Shown: positions 33,952 to 46,327 of the stretch, piece by piece
Layout: the number at the start of each line of letters is the position of its first letter
How positions within the stretch are numbered: the stretch's first letter is position 1
NCBI GenBank assembly: GCA_021014945.1
Contig: MU266327.1
Location: 496,001-560,000, forward strand
DNA length: 64,000 nt
From: Leucogyrophana mollusca
Lineage: Eukaryota > Basidiomycota > Agaricomycetes > Boletales
Reading direction: 5' to 3'
Program-made: the position numbers and the translations under genes
The notes under the pieces: model-generated
What the model saw: the letters and a program-made list of their open reading frames with translations, nothing else
Databases searched by the model: none
Told to the model about the DNA's origin: nothing

Positions 33952-36523
33952 TCAAACGACGCGCATCGGGCTGCCAGGAGGCAATAGCGCCTCGGGCTGT
34001 ATCGATGGACTCTGCGAGAGCGGACTCGAGTCTAGCGTACCCGGGGCCGCTGCCCTCTTATGCCGACGACCCAGTAATGTCGCATTGTCCATGTCGAGCT
34101 CGAAACCCCTGACACCACCGTTCCGACGGCCGCGATCTCTCTGACCTGCTCGGCCATCCCACAGATGGCGATCCACTTGGTTCGCAGGAGGCCCTGCTAC
34201 ATTCCGCTTCGCCACAGCCTTCGCACCCGATCCGCTGGGTACAACTGCGTGTATTGCGGGCTGCCCATCTGCCTCGCCTCGCCTATGTTTCGCTTCTTTG
34301 ACCAAGCCTTCATCATCTGCGTCATCGTCTTCCTCATCCTCGTTAAGACCCTGCAAGAAACCTCTGGTTCCTGCACCGCCCCGTCCGTTGTATGCACGAC
34401 GGCGTGCACCTTCCTCTTCCATCCGATGAACGGCATATGTGATGTCAAACGCTTCCTTGAGGGTCGCAAGACCAGGCGAGCGCCCTTCGACGCGACCACC
34501 ACGGGCGGCCGTAAGCAATGGGGAGTCAAGTGGGGGCGAGCGACCATACACCAGGGGAGTGGGTGGGGGCGGTGGTGCGGGAGCAGCACTACACCATGGA
34601 TGAGCAAGAAATTCATCAATTGTATATCTTTGAGCGGGGTCGACACATAGAAGATGTTGTATAAGATCCTTTGCTACGCATGAAATTAATGTCATGGAAA
34701 GAAGGGGGGATTTAAGAATATCCATACCTGAATGGCTGATGTCATCCCACCAGGGGCTCAAAAAAGTGTAGTAACCACGAGCGACTTTCTCCGTCAACAC
34801 ATTTATGCTTTCGTCGTAAAATGGAGGAAATCCGCAAAGAAGGGTGTAGAGAACGCAGCCGAGCGCCCACATATCAACACTTTTCGAATACCGTTCGTCT
34901 TTGACGATCTCAGGCGCGGTATAGCCGACCGTTCCGCAGGGGGTCATAGTTTCCTCGTTCCAGACGACCTTCGAAAGGCCGAAATCGGCGATTTTGACAC
35001 GTCCGATACCTCCGCCTCCAACACCAGGGATGAACTCGCCCTCATCCTCCTTCTCTTCGTCGTAAGGCCGCAATATTTGATTCTTGGACGGCACGATCGG
35101 TATGCGCTCGAAAAGCAGATTCTCGGGCTTAATATCACTGCGGAACCGAACATAAGCACATGATGTTACACGGTGGTAAATCGATGAGAAAATCGATGAT
35201 AATTAAGCGCTCTAGATGATAGCTCACCGGTGCACCACACCGCGTTCCTCGTGGAGATACCGGATGCCCTGAGCAACCTGTAGGATAACGTGCCTAGCCA
35301 AATTCTCACTAAAGTAGGTGAGCTTGACAATTTGGTGAAAGAGTTCGCCTCCTTCCATCACTGCGGAGCAAGTAGTGAGCGTCACACGTTCAAGGTACCG
35401 TGGAGCAATGACGTACGCTCCAGCACCAAGAAATAGTATTCTGGTGACTCCGAAAACGAAATCAGTCTAACGATCGCGGGATGATTTGTCCCCCGCATGA
35501 TTTGCACCTCTATGTGGCGCGATTAGAAACAGTATAGTAGAATATATCCACCAGTAAACCCGCACCTTTGAGGATGTTGGCGCGCTGAGGAACAAACGCG
35601 AGTCAAAATGAGACCGAAAAATCGAGGGCAGGATAATGAATATAAAGGCGTCACCTCTGTTACGCGCGGCTTTTTTTTAAACTGTGCATTGAGATGTTTT
35701 TCGCCGGCCTAACAGAGCGACGAGGGGGTATTTGATATAATGACAGAGGAACCAACGGAGATAAGCCACAGGGTGGTAAGGGGGGTATTGGCTGTGAACT
35801 ACTAGAAAAAGGGAGGGGGATGTTCTACTGACCTGCGAAGCGTTGAGTTCAAATTTGCGAACTACTTTAACTATTTAAACGACCGTGATGAGCTCGACCA
35901 TCGATTCAATTAGAAACCACGTACCAGCGACTTTCTTGCCACTAGACAAATCTATCGCCTTGTAGACATTCGAAAATGCGCCGCTGAAAAAAAAAAAAAT
36001 TAAAAAATTAAAAATCCATCTCCACAATCATCGCGTCCACGAAGGCGGGAACGTACTCTCCCATCTTGTCTATAAGCTTGAAGTTCTCTAGTCCTTTGTA
36101 AGTTGGCATCTTTGGTTTCGGTTCGCGTTCCTCTGGTACGGTCATTTCTGAGACTGCGCGTGACTCAGGCTGCGCTGGTTGCTGCTGGGGAATTTGAGTT
36201 TCTAGTTCAGGTTGCTTGACCGGTGGTGGCTGCTGCTGCTGCTGTTTCTGGGCGTGCTGACTACTCTCTGGAACGGACCTCGTGTATTGCTGTGGATCCG
36301 AGTCTGGGTGTCTGTGGTGGTTCTGGTGTTTGCGGATAAGATCTACAGCGCGGGATGGTGGTAGCAGTAGTCGGAGTTAGATAGCGGGATTCTAAAGTGC
36401 AGAATGAGCTTACTCTTGAAAGCGTCTACGACGGCTGGCATAGTCTCTGTCGTCGTCTAGGTCGATGACCTGAAGGTGTAAAATAAGTTGAGAAACGAAG
36501 TTGAATGATGTCTGGTTAGTCAT
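33952..36523 (-). CDS. RCK2/SRK1-type Ser/Thr protein kinase (CAMK group)
   Basis: Kinases of this group are phosphorylated by the stress MAP kinase Hog1/Sty1 and adjust translation and cell-cycle progression. The start at 36523 (MTNQTSFNFVSQLI) runs in frame into VIDLDDDRDYASRRRRFQ. A Gln-rich stretch and the kinase entry KMPTYKGLENFKLIDKMG follow, then GAFSNVYKAIDLSSGKKVA over a splice. Later landmarks are HVILQVAQGIRYLHEERG, VVHR-DIKPENLLFE (catalytic loop), an insert with EGEFIPGVGGGGIGRVK, ADFGLSKVVW, TPCGTVGYTAPEIV, MWALGCVLYTLLCGFPPFY and DPAQRYTIDEFLAHPW. The C-terminal tail of about 200 residues is acidic and then basic, ending at 33952. Many short introns split the N-terminal half; one contains an A/T-rich tract at 35988-36015. 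Confidence 0.88.
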
Positions 36524-36708
36524 GGTGCTCCGACCTCGACCTTTTGTTTCCTCAACTTAGAGCTCCGCTTACTGACGTCATTCCATGCTGAGAATTTGTT
36601 CTGCCTTTTTCGGAGAGTTTCCAGCCAAAACACGTCACGGAGCCTGATTATCATTCCTAGGTCTAATTTTACCCAAAACTGAAAATTGATATACCCGTTT
36701 TCTAAGTG

Positions 36709-38704
36709 CTATCCCCGACCTCCCCGGCTTCCCCGAGTGCTTCCTGCTGTGCTTACACTCTCCACATCTCGTTCCCAGTAGTCTGGCCGATCCCTAGGTG
36801 GTGTGTGTACTAGCAATAAGTTTTGCGAGGGGGAAAAGCCAACCAAGCTCAAAGAGCTTTTCTTGTTCCTCAGAATTGGCGTCTCCCTTGCTCCCTTCGG
36901 TATCACTAGCACCGGGCGGTTACGAGCTCGTACCGAACCCACGCCAGCGCTCCCACCGATCGCAGCCCCATCTTCTGCCCTGGCTTCGACATTGGTCTGG
37001 CCCCCTCCCCTACCGTTGTCAACGGGAGCCCAAGCAATGACGAACACCCCAGCAAAAGTCGCCCCACATCCATACAAGAACGTCACCATTTGGTGGAATG
37101 TCGCTCGTCGAAAGTCCCCATACAGAACCGCAGATCCAATGACGGCCGAAAGCGTAAACAGGACAAATTGAGTTGGTATGACGAGTTTGGAGTCAAAGCG
37201 CCGCAATGCACGGTTGAGGTACCGTATTTGGAGAACTCCAGTGATGACAAGTACCTACAAGCGGTAGATCAGCACTGAGAACGCGGCTACAGGCAATAAC
37301 TCGCACAGCAAGCAATGGATATGTTATCCACTCGGTGAACATCCGCTCCCACTCCTTCGTCAAAAGCGTGGAAATCGCCTTTGTGGCCAGCACTGTGAAA
37401 CCTCCTGCAGTGCCGATATTAGCTCATGGCACCTCATTGTACATATCTCCACCTCACCGAAAATTGCACATAATCCAACATCTACAACAACTATGTGGCG
37501 TCCAGCGCTTCCCTCGCTTAAACCGCCGAGGATCACCGCGCTGACTAGATAAATAATGGAAAAAATCACAAACGCCCGTTGTGAGAGTGCTTTGATCAGT
37601 GCGTCAGGCGTAAGCGTCGGTGGTGAACCGTCCGAAGAGGGCGTAGATAGAACGACAGTCGTCGCGCCAATGACAGCAAGCAAAATCCCTATAAGGTCGC
37701 GCTAGCATAGGTGGAATAGGTTATGTTCAGGTAACGATGCAGTGAGACAAACATACGGGACGAAACCGCTCTTTGAGCATGAGTGGTGCAAATAGGCAGT
37801 TAGCCATTAACGCGAACTGTGATTGTCGGTTTCAACAATGATGAAAAGAATTCAGGGCTCGTTTCACAAAGACTTGAACTAGAGACCTACAGTACCGAGG
37901 GGCGCAACAACGGACGCAGGGGCGAACGCGTACGAGATAAAATTCCCGGTTTCTCCAACATTCATTAGGATAAATCCAAACCACCTGCAATAATGTTTGA
38001 GCTTCTTGGAATCCTCGTGGCCCGAGTGAACAAGCTAACCAGAGCTTTGATCGCAAATAATCACTCTCGTTCCCATCTTCCTCGAGGTCCTTCGTGGACA
38101 GTTTCTTCCCATTCGCGTTATCGTTCCGAGTGGTAATCTGATCCTCTTCAATCACATCCACTGGCATGGCCGCCACCTGGGACTTCGGCCGGTTTCCATT
38201 CTGGTCTTTGAGCCCGCTTCCGAGACTGAACGGTATAAAACGCGATACAAAACTGGGCTTGCGCTGGTGTTTGTTTCGACGTCTCGCTCTCGAAGGGCTA
38301 ACGCTACTTCTGCTCCGAGCGTCGTCGCTCCGCGCATTAGCACCAGTAGAACCATAGTCAGGACGAGAGTGCGGGGAACTAGAGGTGTCTGAAGCAAGAG
38401 GCTGCGTTTCTAGTAGAAGGCTCTGTTGTTGTGAATCATCGAGGTCATCACCAGCACCTGAATCAGCGTTTGCGCTGCTTCCGTCTCCGTCCAGTCGCTG
38501 CTCCAGCCTAATCCTCTCTCTTTCCCGATCTATCCGCAGATGCGCGAGCTTCTGAAAATTTAGCGCCAGCGAGATAAGCACGTTGCCTGCGATGGCTACA
38601 CTTATCCCAATGGCAGTTTGCAGCGTGAGCCGCGGAAGGTTCATGCCTGGGTCATCAATTATAGTCGTTCCGTTCGTGGTCGTGAGGAAACGCGAGTAGG
38701 CCAT
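36709..38704 (-). CDS. NIPA-like magnesium transporter (DUF803)
   Basis: The protein begins MAYSRFLTTTNGTTIIDD. The first membrane segment TAIGISVAIAGNVLISLALN is followed by a long hydrophilic insert (residues about 65-220) rich in Ser, Asp and Arg. The transporter core then runs through several exons: GETGNFISYAFAPASVVAPL, the region of LMANCLFAPLMLKE, DLIGILLAVIGATTVVLS, FVIFSIIYLVSAVILGG, GFTVLATKAISTLL, the RYLNRALRRFDSKLVIPTQF signature and TFLYGCGATFAGVFVIAW. The C-terminal tail is Arg and Ser rich and ends SRGGRG. NIPA proteins move Mg2+ across plasma or endosomal membranes. The large loop after the first helix is longer than in animal NIPAs. Confidence 0.85.
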
Positions 38705-39160
38705 TGAAGAGACGGAAATTGGGGGTAACTAGCGATATAAACGCGATGTTCCGCGTGTCTTGTGTGCTTGTCCAAGATGAACGCTTGGTAAAAATGGAAA
38801 TGACCCCCAAGCGATTGGAAGATACCTTTGCAATGCGATATTCGTACCGAGTCCAGCTCCACGCGGGACGGTGCTAGTCCTGGTCTTGTCAGGTTGGGGT
38901 GGGAGGCAAGAGAACTTGATGTGGTGTGCAAGTGGTGCAACACCTTGATCACAAGCCTGTAGGAACCGATGAGGGATATGTGCGGACGCAAAAGGGGTTT
39001 AGTTCTCACGCGTATTAAACATTCGTGGTTGGTCTGCGGCAAACGCGATGAACACGTCGTGGTGACCTTTATAACTATAACTCTGTATTTATCCGTCCAG
39101 CTCCCTTAGGGCCATCATCCGCGAGAACATACTCTGTGTGATACGACTTTGGTGTCCACA
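38705..39160. other. Divergent promoter region of the NIPA-like gene and SEC12
   Basis: No gene seen. A minus-strand open frame of 127 codons overlaps the NIPA start and has no motifs. Confidence 0.45.
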
Positions 39161-40957
39161 ATGCGTACTCAACATACGTCCCATCCGTTCCCTGCCTTTC
39201 CTGTATTTTCGTGCGCATTCCTTGCGCCTGACCAGCTCGTAGTGGGTGGCGGCGGAGGTGCGTCAAGAAGCGGGATCAAGAATAGGCTGGTGAGCAGACA
39301 TATCGTCAGCGTACGCGGCACTGTTCTAACGGTTTCTGTGCTTTGACCCAGAGACTATATCATGTTTCTGATGAGAGGCAACTCAAAATGGTCGACGAGC
39401 TCGAACTGGAGAAGGACGAAGACGCGCCTATGAGTATGGCGGCGGATCCCGAGGTCAGCTACCCAACTCTCGCAAATTCTGAGGAAGGAGCTGACGTGCC
39501 AATGCGCAGAATAGGACCTTCATTTGTGGAATTAACAGCACAGAGACGAAGCTTAAGCAAGGGGGTAACGAGAACTGCAGGATGTTCAGCGTAACTGGGG
39601 ATAGGTGTGCTAAGCTCGTGCTACTGTCTTCCCCTTCCTCATTTGCCTGGAGTATGTCGCAGGTTAACACTAGAGGAACTTTGTTCTCCGGAAATCCGGA
39701 TGACTACCAAGTGAGCTCCTCCTTGATCCATATCTGAGCATGACCTCACGTTCTCCTTTAGAGAGTCACTGTTCTATCACCCGATGGGAAATTCTTAGCT
39801 GTAGCCGGTGAAAACGATGTAGGTTAACCTTAACAACGTTACGGATCGCTTACTTACGCACTCTATGACCCAGTTCACGCTCCTCGCGTACCCTTCTCTA
39901 GTACCCGTTGCGCAGCCAATACATTTCGCGAAGGGCGAAATATATGATGCAACCTTCTCGTCGTCGCATGTAAGCTGTTTCGCCATTGGCTCGCGCGAAA
40001 TGCCTCCTGAATCATGGGAATCTAGGTTGTTGTAGCGACAAGCTCGAATCTTTTGCTCTATGCCCTTCCACAAACAGATAGCGAAAAGCCATCCAAGGGA
40101 AAGAAGAAAAGCAAGCAGAAAGGAAAGGAGAAGGAGACCCCTTTACCAATCGCAAACGCAACTCCTGAGCTTCAACTTGTCAAAACTCTCACTGTCCCAA
40201 CACTTCCTGGGTCACCCGCAGGCTCTACTACGACATTCCGCGCCGCGCGGTGGGTTGGATGGATTCTCTGAACCTGCAAATATTAAATGTATCCATGACA
40301 CAGATTTCACCCTTCAGATCACAGCTTCCTTTATGCTGCACTGAACACCACGGCTCCGAGGGCACCCAAAGCGAAGTCAGCGAAGCGCCAGGCATATATC
40401 GTAAAATGGAATGTTGCTGTAAATCCAACGGGGAAGGACGGATGGGATGCTCAGGTGGAGAGGCTTCGCAAGGCCGGCGAAAGCTGGGTGACATGCTTGG
40501 ACGCTAGGTCAGTCGCTTCACTATTCATTGTGCATAGAATACATCCAGCTCACCATAAGTCAAAGTCCAAACGGTAAGTTCCTGGCATTTGGACTATCAG
40601 ACTATTCGCTATGCCTCGTGGACACCGTCACACTGGCCGTATGCACTTCCAGTTTCTTTCGTTATCTCCTTTGTCGCTTATGCTGCTCAAACTACAGCCG
40701 CTCTTATCGATCTTAAAGGCCCACGAGTTCCCTGTCACCACTATCCGCTTCAATCCGACTTCGAGATTGCTGGTGTCCGGTAGTGCCGATTGCTCCCTGC
40801 GCGTTGTTGGCGTCCCTGAGCAATTTGGGGGACAATGTACGTCTTATTCTTTACGTTGATATTTTGTGCTGAATTTGGGTTGGCAGCTTGGACGATGATC
40901 ATGTTGATCATCCTTGCTCTTCTCGCTGTTGCATTAGCAATCGTAATGCGGAAATAG
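39161..40957 (+). CDS. SEC12: SEC12, guanine nucleotide exchange factor for Sar1
   Basis: SEC12 is an ER membrane protein whose cytosolic beta-propeller loads GTP on Sar1 to start COPII coat assembly. The start MRTQHTSHPFPAFPVFSCAF leads into APDQLVVGGGGGASRSGIKN, the K-loop region of the first blade. Further exons, all joining in phase, give RLYHVSDERQLKMVDELE, FICGINSTETKLKQGGNENC, VTVLSPDGKFLAVAGEND, LLAYPSLVPVAQPIHFAKG, a Lys-rich insert, FRAARFHPSDHSFLYAALNT, QAYIVKWNVAVNPTGKDGWD, SQSPNGKFLAFGLSDYSLCL and LKAHEFPVTTIRFNPTSRLL. The last exon is a single C-terminal membrane anchor (TMIMLIILALLAVALAIVMR), the expected type II topology. About eleven exons. Confidence 0.9.
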
Positions 40958-41151
40958 TGGACCTAAAGACACGAGGTGTTGATATTTGGTGCGGGTCATT
41001 ATGGGCATGTTCTATAGGAACTTTTTATGAGTTACATTATGGACGTCTTCACCACTGATCACCATATTTATGGTACAAGTGACAACAATTAGAATACATT
41101 ATCACGTCGATGCAAGGTGGAGGTGGGCATGTAAACTATCCCAAACGGTTC

Positions 41152-41997
41152 CTAGTCATAGTCCTCTTCCTCCACTAGTTTTCGCTTGATTCCGTTTGTC
41201 AATACCTCGGTGGACGTCTGAACCTCTTCCATGGCGTCGTCTGCTCCACTGTCATCATCCTCATCTTCATCGTCCCCGCCAGCACCGAACAACCCGTCTG
41301 CCTCTTCCCCGCTCCCGTCGTCTGGTGCTGCCGCGACAATGGGTGCGCTTATAGGTGTCATCTCGATATCAGATGGCGTTATCGGGCCCGCACCGGTAGA
41401 CGGTATTGCAGCAGGCTCCATGTCTGCGTCGTCCTCTTCCTCGTCCTCTTGTGCGGCTTCTGGTACTTCTTCCTCTTCCTCCTCTATCTCCTCTATCTCC
41501 TCGTCATAGAGTTTGACATTTGGAGGTGGCTTGTTTGGTACGAGGTCGAAGTTGACAGCAGTAAGGGTCTCGTTTGCGGGCGGTAGACGAACACCAAAGA
41601 CTTCGGGCACAGCTGGAAGTGGTGTAGCGTTTGTTTGTGATGCGAGCGATAGGATGTACTAAGTACGAGAAAGCACGACGAAGGTGTAAGCGACGCAGAA
41701 GAAGACAGGTATAATTCGGTGACGTACTTCTTTGGGCACACGCCCGCCAAACTCCCATCCAACACGGGCTTGGACAGCGAGTGTCACATCATCCATCTCA
41801 ATTTTTGTCGAGCCTGAGCGCCCTGCGTGTTCTGCGTATACTTGGGCGTCAGAGAGGACTTGTGCTGTGTATCGGTGGGCGAATTCGAGAAGTTGATGGA
41901 GTACGCCAGGTTGTGCATCCTGGACGGTCGGTGTGGAAGCTAACAACAACGCAATGGCACGCGCTGTCGGTGGAAGCGCATCGGCTTGGGGCTGCAT
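41152..41997 (-). CDS. TAF9: TAF9, histone-fold subunit of TFIID/SAGA
   Basis: Two exons separated by a roughly 50-nt intron that begins GTACGTCACC. The N-terminus is a histone fold: ALPPTARAIALLLASTPTVQ, QPGVLHQLLEFAHRYTAQVL, AQVYAEHAGRSGSTKIEMDD and VTLAVQARVGWEFGGRVPKE. This is the arrangement of TFIID-31/TAF9, which pairs with TAF6. After LPPANETLTAVNFDLVPNKP, a long Asp/Glu-rich tail fills the second half and ends KRKLVEEEDYD. The start at 41997 and the stop at 41152 are clear. The Ser-rich plus-strand frame here is the antisense of the acidic tail. Confidence 0.92.
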
Positions 41998-42640
41998 AAT
42001 GTAGGATTGCTTTTTTAATCTTTGAGAAACTGTACCCGCGAGAACGCCACGACAAACGGTATAGAACGCTCAGAATTGACGCAGAGTCAGTCACGATGAT
42101 TCTTAATTCGGGTAGCTTAGGCTCGTGATCAAGCGTTTGTTTGGCAACAGCCTTAGAAACAAACAAAAATTGCGGACACGCTCGATGAGAAAACTAGAAT
42201 CTGTCAAGATACCAAAATTAAAGCCGCTCCCATGGTTGTAGGATGTTTTCTAAACGGCGGCGTGCACGTCCTCATCATGAGAACGTTTTGAACGGAGATT
42301 TTCACATAGTGCACTCGCAATGCCCGTCGGATATTAGGTGGCCCAATTCATCCGATGCGTCGTTCCTCGCGTATTTCCCCTTGCAAATCGCGAGCTTGAG
42401 GCACTTTGGAGAGCCGCAGCGCTTGCGCGTATTGCGCGATTGATCAAATGTGGGTCTCTTCGGCATTCAGCTGCGCAGGCTGTCGGAGACTAATCTGATA
42501 AGAGTCAGCTAACTTTTGTCAGATAAGATTGCCACTCCGCCCACGTGCCGTGTGACGTATTTTGAAACTCCGACGGAATCTGTCTTAGTGACCAGTCCGT
42601 TTCCGAAATAACGCTCTTCGCTCTCTCTCGTCGACCACCA
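41998..42640. other. Divergent promoter region of TAF9 and ISU1
   Basis: No gene supported; short open frames on both strands have no motifs. Confidence 0.45.
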
Positions 42641-43385
42641 TGTTCCGCTCATCCCTCACAAAGACCATCCTTAGCGCTGCGTCAGCGCCCAAAGCTGCGA
42701 GAGCTGGCATTAGACCTGTTCTCGCCCGTGGATATCACGAGAATGTCATTTCCCATTACGAGAGCCCCAGAAATGTGCGTTTGCCTTGCTTTCTGCGGGT
42801 TTTGGGTCTTATCTGATATATGTTTCTCTCCATTCAGGTGGGCTCTCTCCCAAAAAACGATTTCGATGTTGGTACAGGTCTCGTAGGAGCTCCTGCGTAA
42901 GTATTCTAAACCGCCTTTGAGCCACGGTCGCTCACACCACCCTTCACCCAGATGTGGAGATGTCATGAAGCTTCAAATTCGTGTGGATGAGAACGGTATC
43001 ATCAGCGACGTCAAGTTCAAGACGTTTGGATGTGGTAGTGCTATCGCATCTAGTTCATATATGACCGAGCGGGTGAAAGGCCTCTCACTAGAGGAGGCGG
43101 GGAAAATCAAGAACACTGAAATTGCAAAGGAGCTTTGTCTGCCCCCTGTGAAGCTACATTGTTCAAGTACGTGTCTCATATGTTCTGCCGATGCATTGCG
43201 TGTATCTGATTGCACTTTCTTTCTCAGTGTTGGCCGAGGATGCTATACGTTCTGCCATTCGGGATTATCGGTCGAAGCGGGATCGGATGGCCGACCCTAA
43301 GAAGGCAGCAGGTTTCATCGATGTTTCCCAGAGCGTTGTCACTGGGGAGACGGTGGCTACTGCACATCCCGGACAGTCATCATAA
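42641..43385 (+). CDS. ISU1: Mitochondrial Fe-S cluster scaffold ISU1
   Basis: ISU1 is the scaffold on which mitochondrial [2Fe-2S] clusters are assembled. Four exons are seen: 42641-42774, 42838-42896, 42952-43166 and 43228-43385. The presequence [20 protein letters not shown] is followed by [89 protein letters not shown] and a C-terminal extension. The three conserved scaffold cysteines (GAPACGD, FGCGSA, LHCS) and the LPPVK chaperone-binding motif are present. By my count the distance from this ATG to the conserved part is one base off a whole number of codons, so the first exon should be recounted. Confidence 0.9.
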
Positions 43386-43668
43386 GCATCCCATTATTTC
43401 GTGGTCCTATCTTTCTGATTTTTTCCGCACCCACCCGTCATTCTTTCAGCGCTTTGGATATCGCTCGATTACTTACATTCCCGCATTTTATGTTCTCATA
43501 TTTCTCAAAACATCATTAGCATGAGTAGTCTGCGCTGTATTACCATGTTGCAACATAGCATCATCCCGTCTGCCTTCATACGGCGGGTACGAGCGCCTCA
43601 TGCCTAAGATATGGACTGTCATATTATATGTGAGGTCGGTCATTGGGGACCGGATCATCTCGTTGAAT

Positions 43669-45814
43669 CTACTTGCCACTACCCTTCTGCCCTACAAATG
43701 AGAAGTTTCCAGCCGCGAACCAGCGTTCGTTTGCCTCCTTGACCCGTTGAGCAGCAGCAGCCCGGTTGGTCAGTTCGAAGCCTGAGAGTGACGTTCAATG
43801 TCGTGCGCGGGGTGCGTACCTGAACAAACGCACCTTGGACTGGGGTAACAGTAAGTGAGGTCGCCGTACCGGAGCTCTGGGTTCCGCTCCCTTGTTGCGC
43901 AGCGCGCGCAAGCGCGGCTGTGCGTAGTTTGTTGGCCTTGGAGAGTTTCGCTATGTGATCGAAGTCAGATGCGAGGTGGCTGCGTTATGCCAGAGACACA
44001 AACCGCGACTCTTGGCTTCGCCCATGCCTGCCCGCACTTTCCCAGTACCACCACCGATCATTCCAAGGCCCTTCGTCTGATCGAATGCACCGATTTCTTC
44101 CTCCGCCTCGCCAAACGCCATGCGGTTCTGAAGCTTACGGAGTTCTGTCTGGGCATACGCTTCCTTTGCTTTGCGTGCACTACGGGCTGTATTAGCTGGG
44201 GTAAGGATTGATGAGTGTGATGTGGACATACCGTTTACCACCTCTCCGCTTCTTCGGGCCGTCATTGGGTACAGGAAGCGCCTTGATGACCTTGGCAGGG
44301 GGAGGTGCAGCCAACCTATCTATGTGCTTCTCTATCTTCTCCCTAAGCTCTTCGCCATATGACCCTAAAGGGCTGGGGTCAGAAGGCACCAGGTTGCTTT
44401 ACCCAGCAAGAACTACCCACCATCCCTGCGCGTCCGTTCCAAGTCCATTCGTGCAGCCAAGACACATTTTGCACCAACTGTCCGTTGTACCTTGAGCTGG
44501 TAATCTGAGGGTGTCTGTTGTATTAGTTCGGATTGGAATACGAAGCCCGTATGCCGCCGTTGAGTTGCTGCTGAGAAACCCAACGCAATCTTCTTCTGAG
44601 CACCCAGGAGCTACGGGAACGGGAACGGGGAGGGGGGAAATCAGACGGAGAAAAAGCCAAGTTGAAGGACAAAAGCTAACATGGACGTTACATGATGGCA
44701 TTTTGGCGAGCGGACCGAGTCCCCCTGCGACGCCCAGTAACTTTGCAGCTGTAGTGGTACCAACAATAGCTGATAGGTTGGGAGCGAGAACATTCATTCT
44801 TGAGCTGACGTACATGAATATCTGCGGGAATGCGTGTTAACAAGAAAATTAACGAAGTGCTATGAAGATCATTCTGTACCTTTTTGCGCGCCTCCTCGAG
44901 TCGGTCGGCAAGATCACACGCCCGTTCGACAGCTGCCCACTGAGCTTCTGAGAGTGGCTGCCCAGAAGTGGTAGTTGCTGTAACAAGGACACTCATGATG
45001 ACTGCGGCTGGAAGGATGCCGGCGAGTTCGACCTTGGTTGGGTCCTAATTACCAGGTGTTAGTAAGTGGCGCATGAGGCCACGGGGTTAAACTCACTTCA
45101 TGGTTCGCCAGGACGCGAACCGAGCGAATGTACAACGCAGGATCTGCGATGAGCTGTTCAAGTTCTGGGAATTTCGGAGCGTAGTGATCCCGAATGAACT
45201 ATAATGGAGAGATACGTCAGTGAGGTATGGGGTGGTGGTAAGATGGAATATCTGAAGGAAAGGCCGACCTTGTGGACCACAAGAATTTCATTATCTACAT
45301 CAACTGACAAATTGTTGGCCTGGACAATGATGTTATACTCTGGGTTCAAATGCGCAGGTAGCGACATCGCCTCCGGGGAACTGGGGTTCTCCTGGTACTT
45401 TTCGATTTCCTAGAGCCATTTCTCAGTGAACACACAAGCCACGCTCACAGAATAAAGGCCCACTTTCAAGATTTCGGACATACGTTTGCTCCCATCCAGC
45501 TTCGCGATTGTCCTTACGTCCTCCACACTTCCAAGATCCATCTGTTGCACGTCCTCCACATCCAGCTCGTCCGCTGGTTTCATTCCGCCTTCAAGGACAA
45601 GGCCGCTTGTTCCTTCTTCACCCTCCGCATCTTCCTCTGCGTCTCCTTCAACTTCCGACATGTCAGCGTCATCGTCGGCTTTGCGTTTTCGACCATGGAC
45701 GGCGGAGGTGCTGGTCGAAGGCTCCGGTGTGTTTTCGGTTTCCTCATAATTATCCTCTCCGCCGTCAGATAGTCCGTCGAGGTCAGCGAGTAGTTCGTCA
45801 GCGAGTCCGCTCAT
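43669..45814 (-). CDS. PRP31: Pre-mRNA splicing factor PRP31
   Basis: PRP31 binds U4 snRNA and the 15.5K protein and holds the U4/U6.U5 tri-snRNP together. The start at 45814 gives [17 protein letters not shown] and a long acidic leader. The order of family landmarks is [99 protein letters not shown] and [20 protein letters not shown] (Nop domain). Next come [73 protein letters not shown] and a C-terminus ending [11 protein letters not shown]. About nine exons. Complete and ordinary for the family. Confidence 0.92.
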
Positions 45815-46327
45815 TTTTTGCGTAGCCGGGAGTTGCAGGCTGAGGATATACTTTACTTCGGTGCCAAGGAGAGGAAGAGATAAATTGATGACATAATCGA
45901 ACTTTGTGCCTTGTGCCAGTTCAAAGGATGAGTACTTGAGTTCGCACCAATTTGGTGCCAAATGAAAGCTCAGTACTCAGTAACCGGTCACCGCATGCTC
46001 ACAACGTCGGGCTTCAAGGATACGGGGGGATCAGTAGACTTGCTGACACCTTTGAACGGACTTTCCTGCTGGTATGGTAGTAAATTTTCGTGCTTCAACT
46101 ACATTCGACCTGGCGCCAAACGTGGGCAGCCTTAGCTTCACCTTTAACGTCTATTACTCATACTCTGAGCTACGTTGCTAGGATTTTCACAGGCTGGATT
46201 GTACGCAAAGGTAACGACCCGACTCGGCGAGGAAAACAGGGTTGACGCGTGTACAAGACGCGAAAGATAGCATGTACAGTCGAGTGCTACTTTGTGTTTC
46301 AACAGTCTTCGTATATGGGAAGTACAG
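45815..46327. repeat. Upstream flank shared with the F-box pseudogene copy
   Basis: From about 46145 rightwards the sequence matches 21455 onwards (TCTATTACTCATACTCTGAG, then TAACGACCCGACTCGG). The 18-bp block at 45949-45966, inside an inverted repeat (GCACCAA/TTGGTGC), is the same as at 21306-21323, although the sequence between the two blocks has diverged. Confidence 0.55.

Noticed and set aside
35988..36015. A-rich tract as a retroposon tail
   Set aside because: It lies in an intron of the kinase gene, with no duplicated flanks or retroelement sequence next to it.
41231..41509. Ser-rich plus-strand frame
   Set aside because: Antisense of the acidic tail of TAF9 (GAN codons read as NTC).
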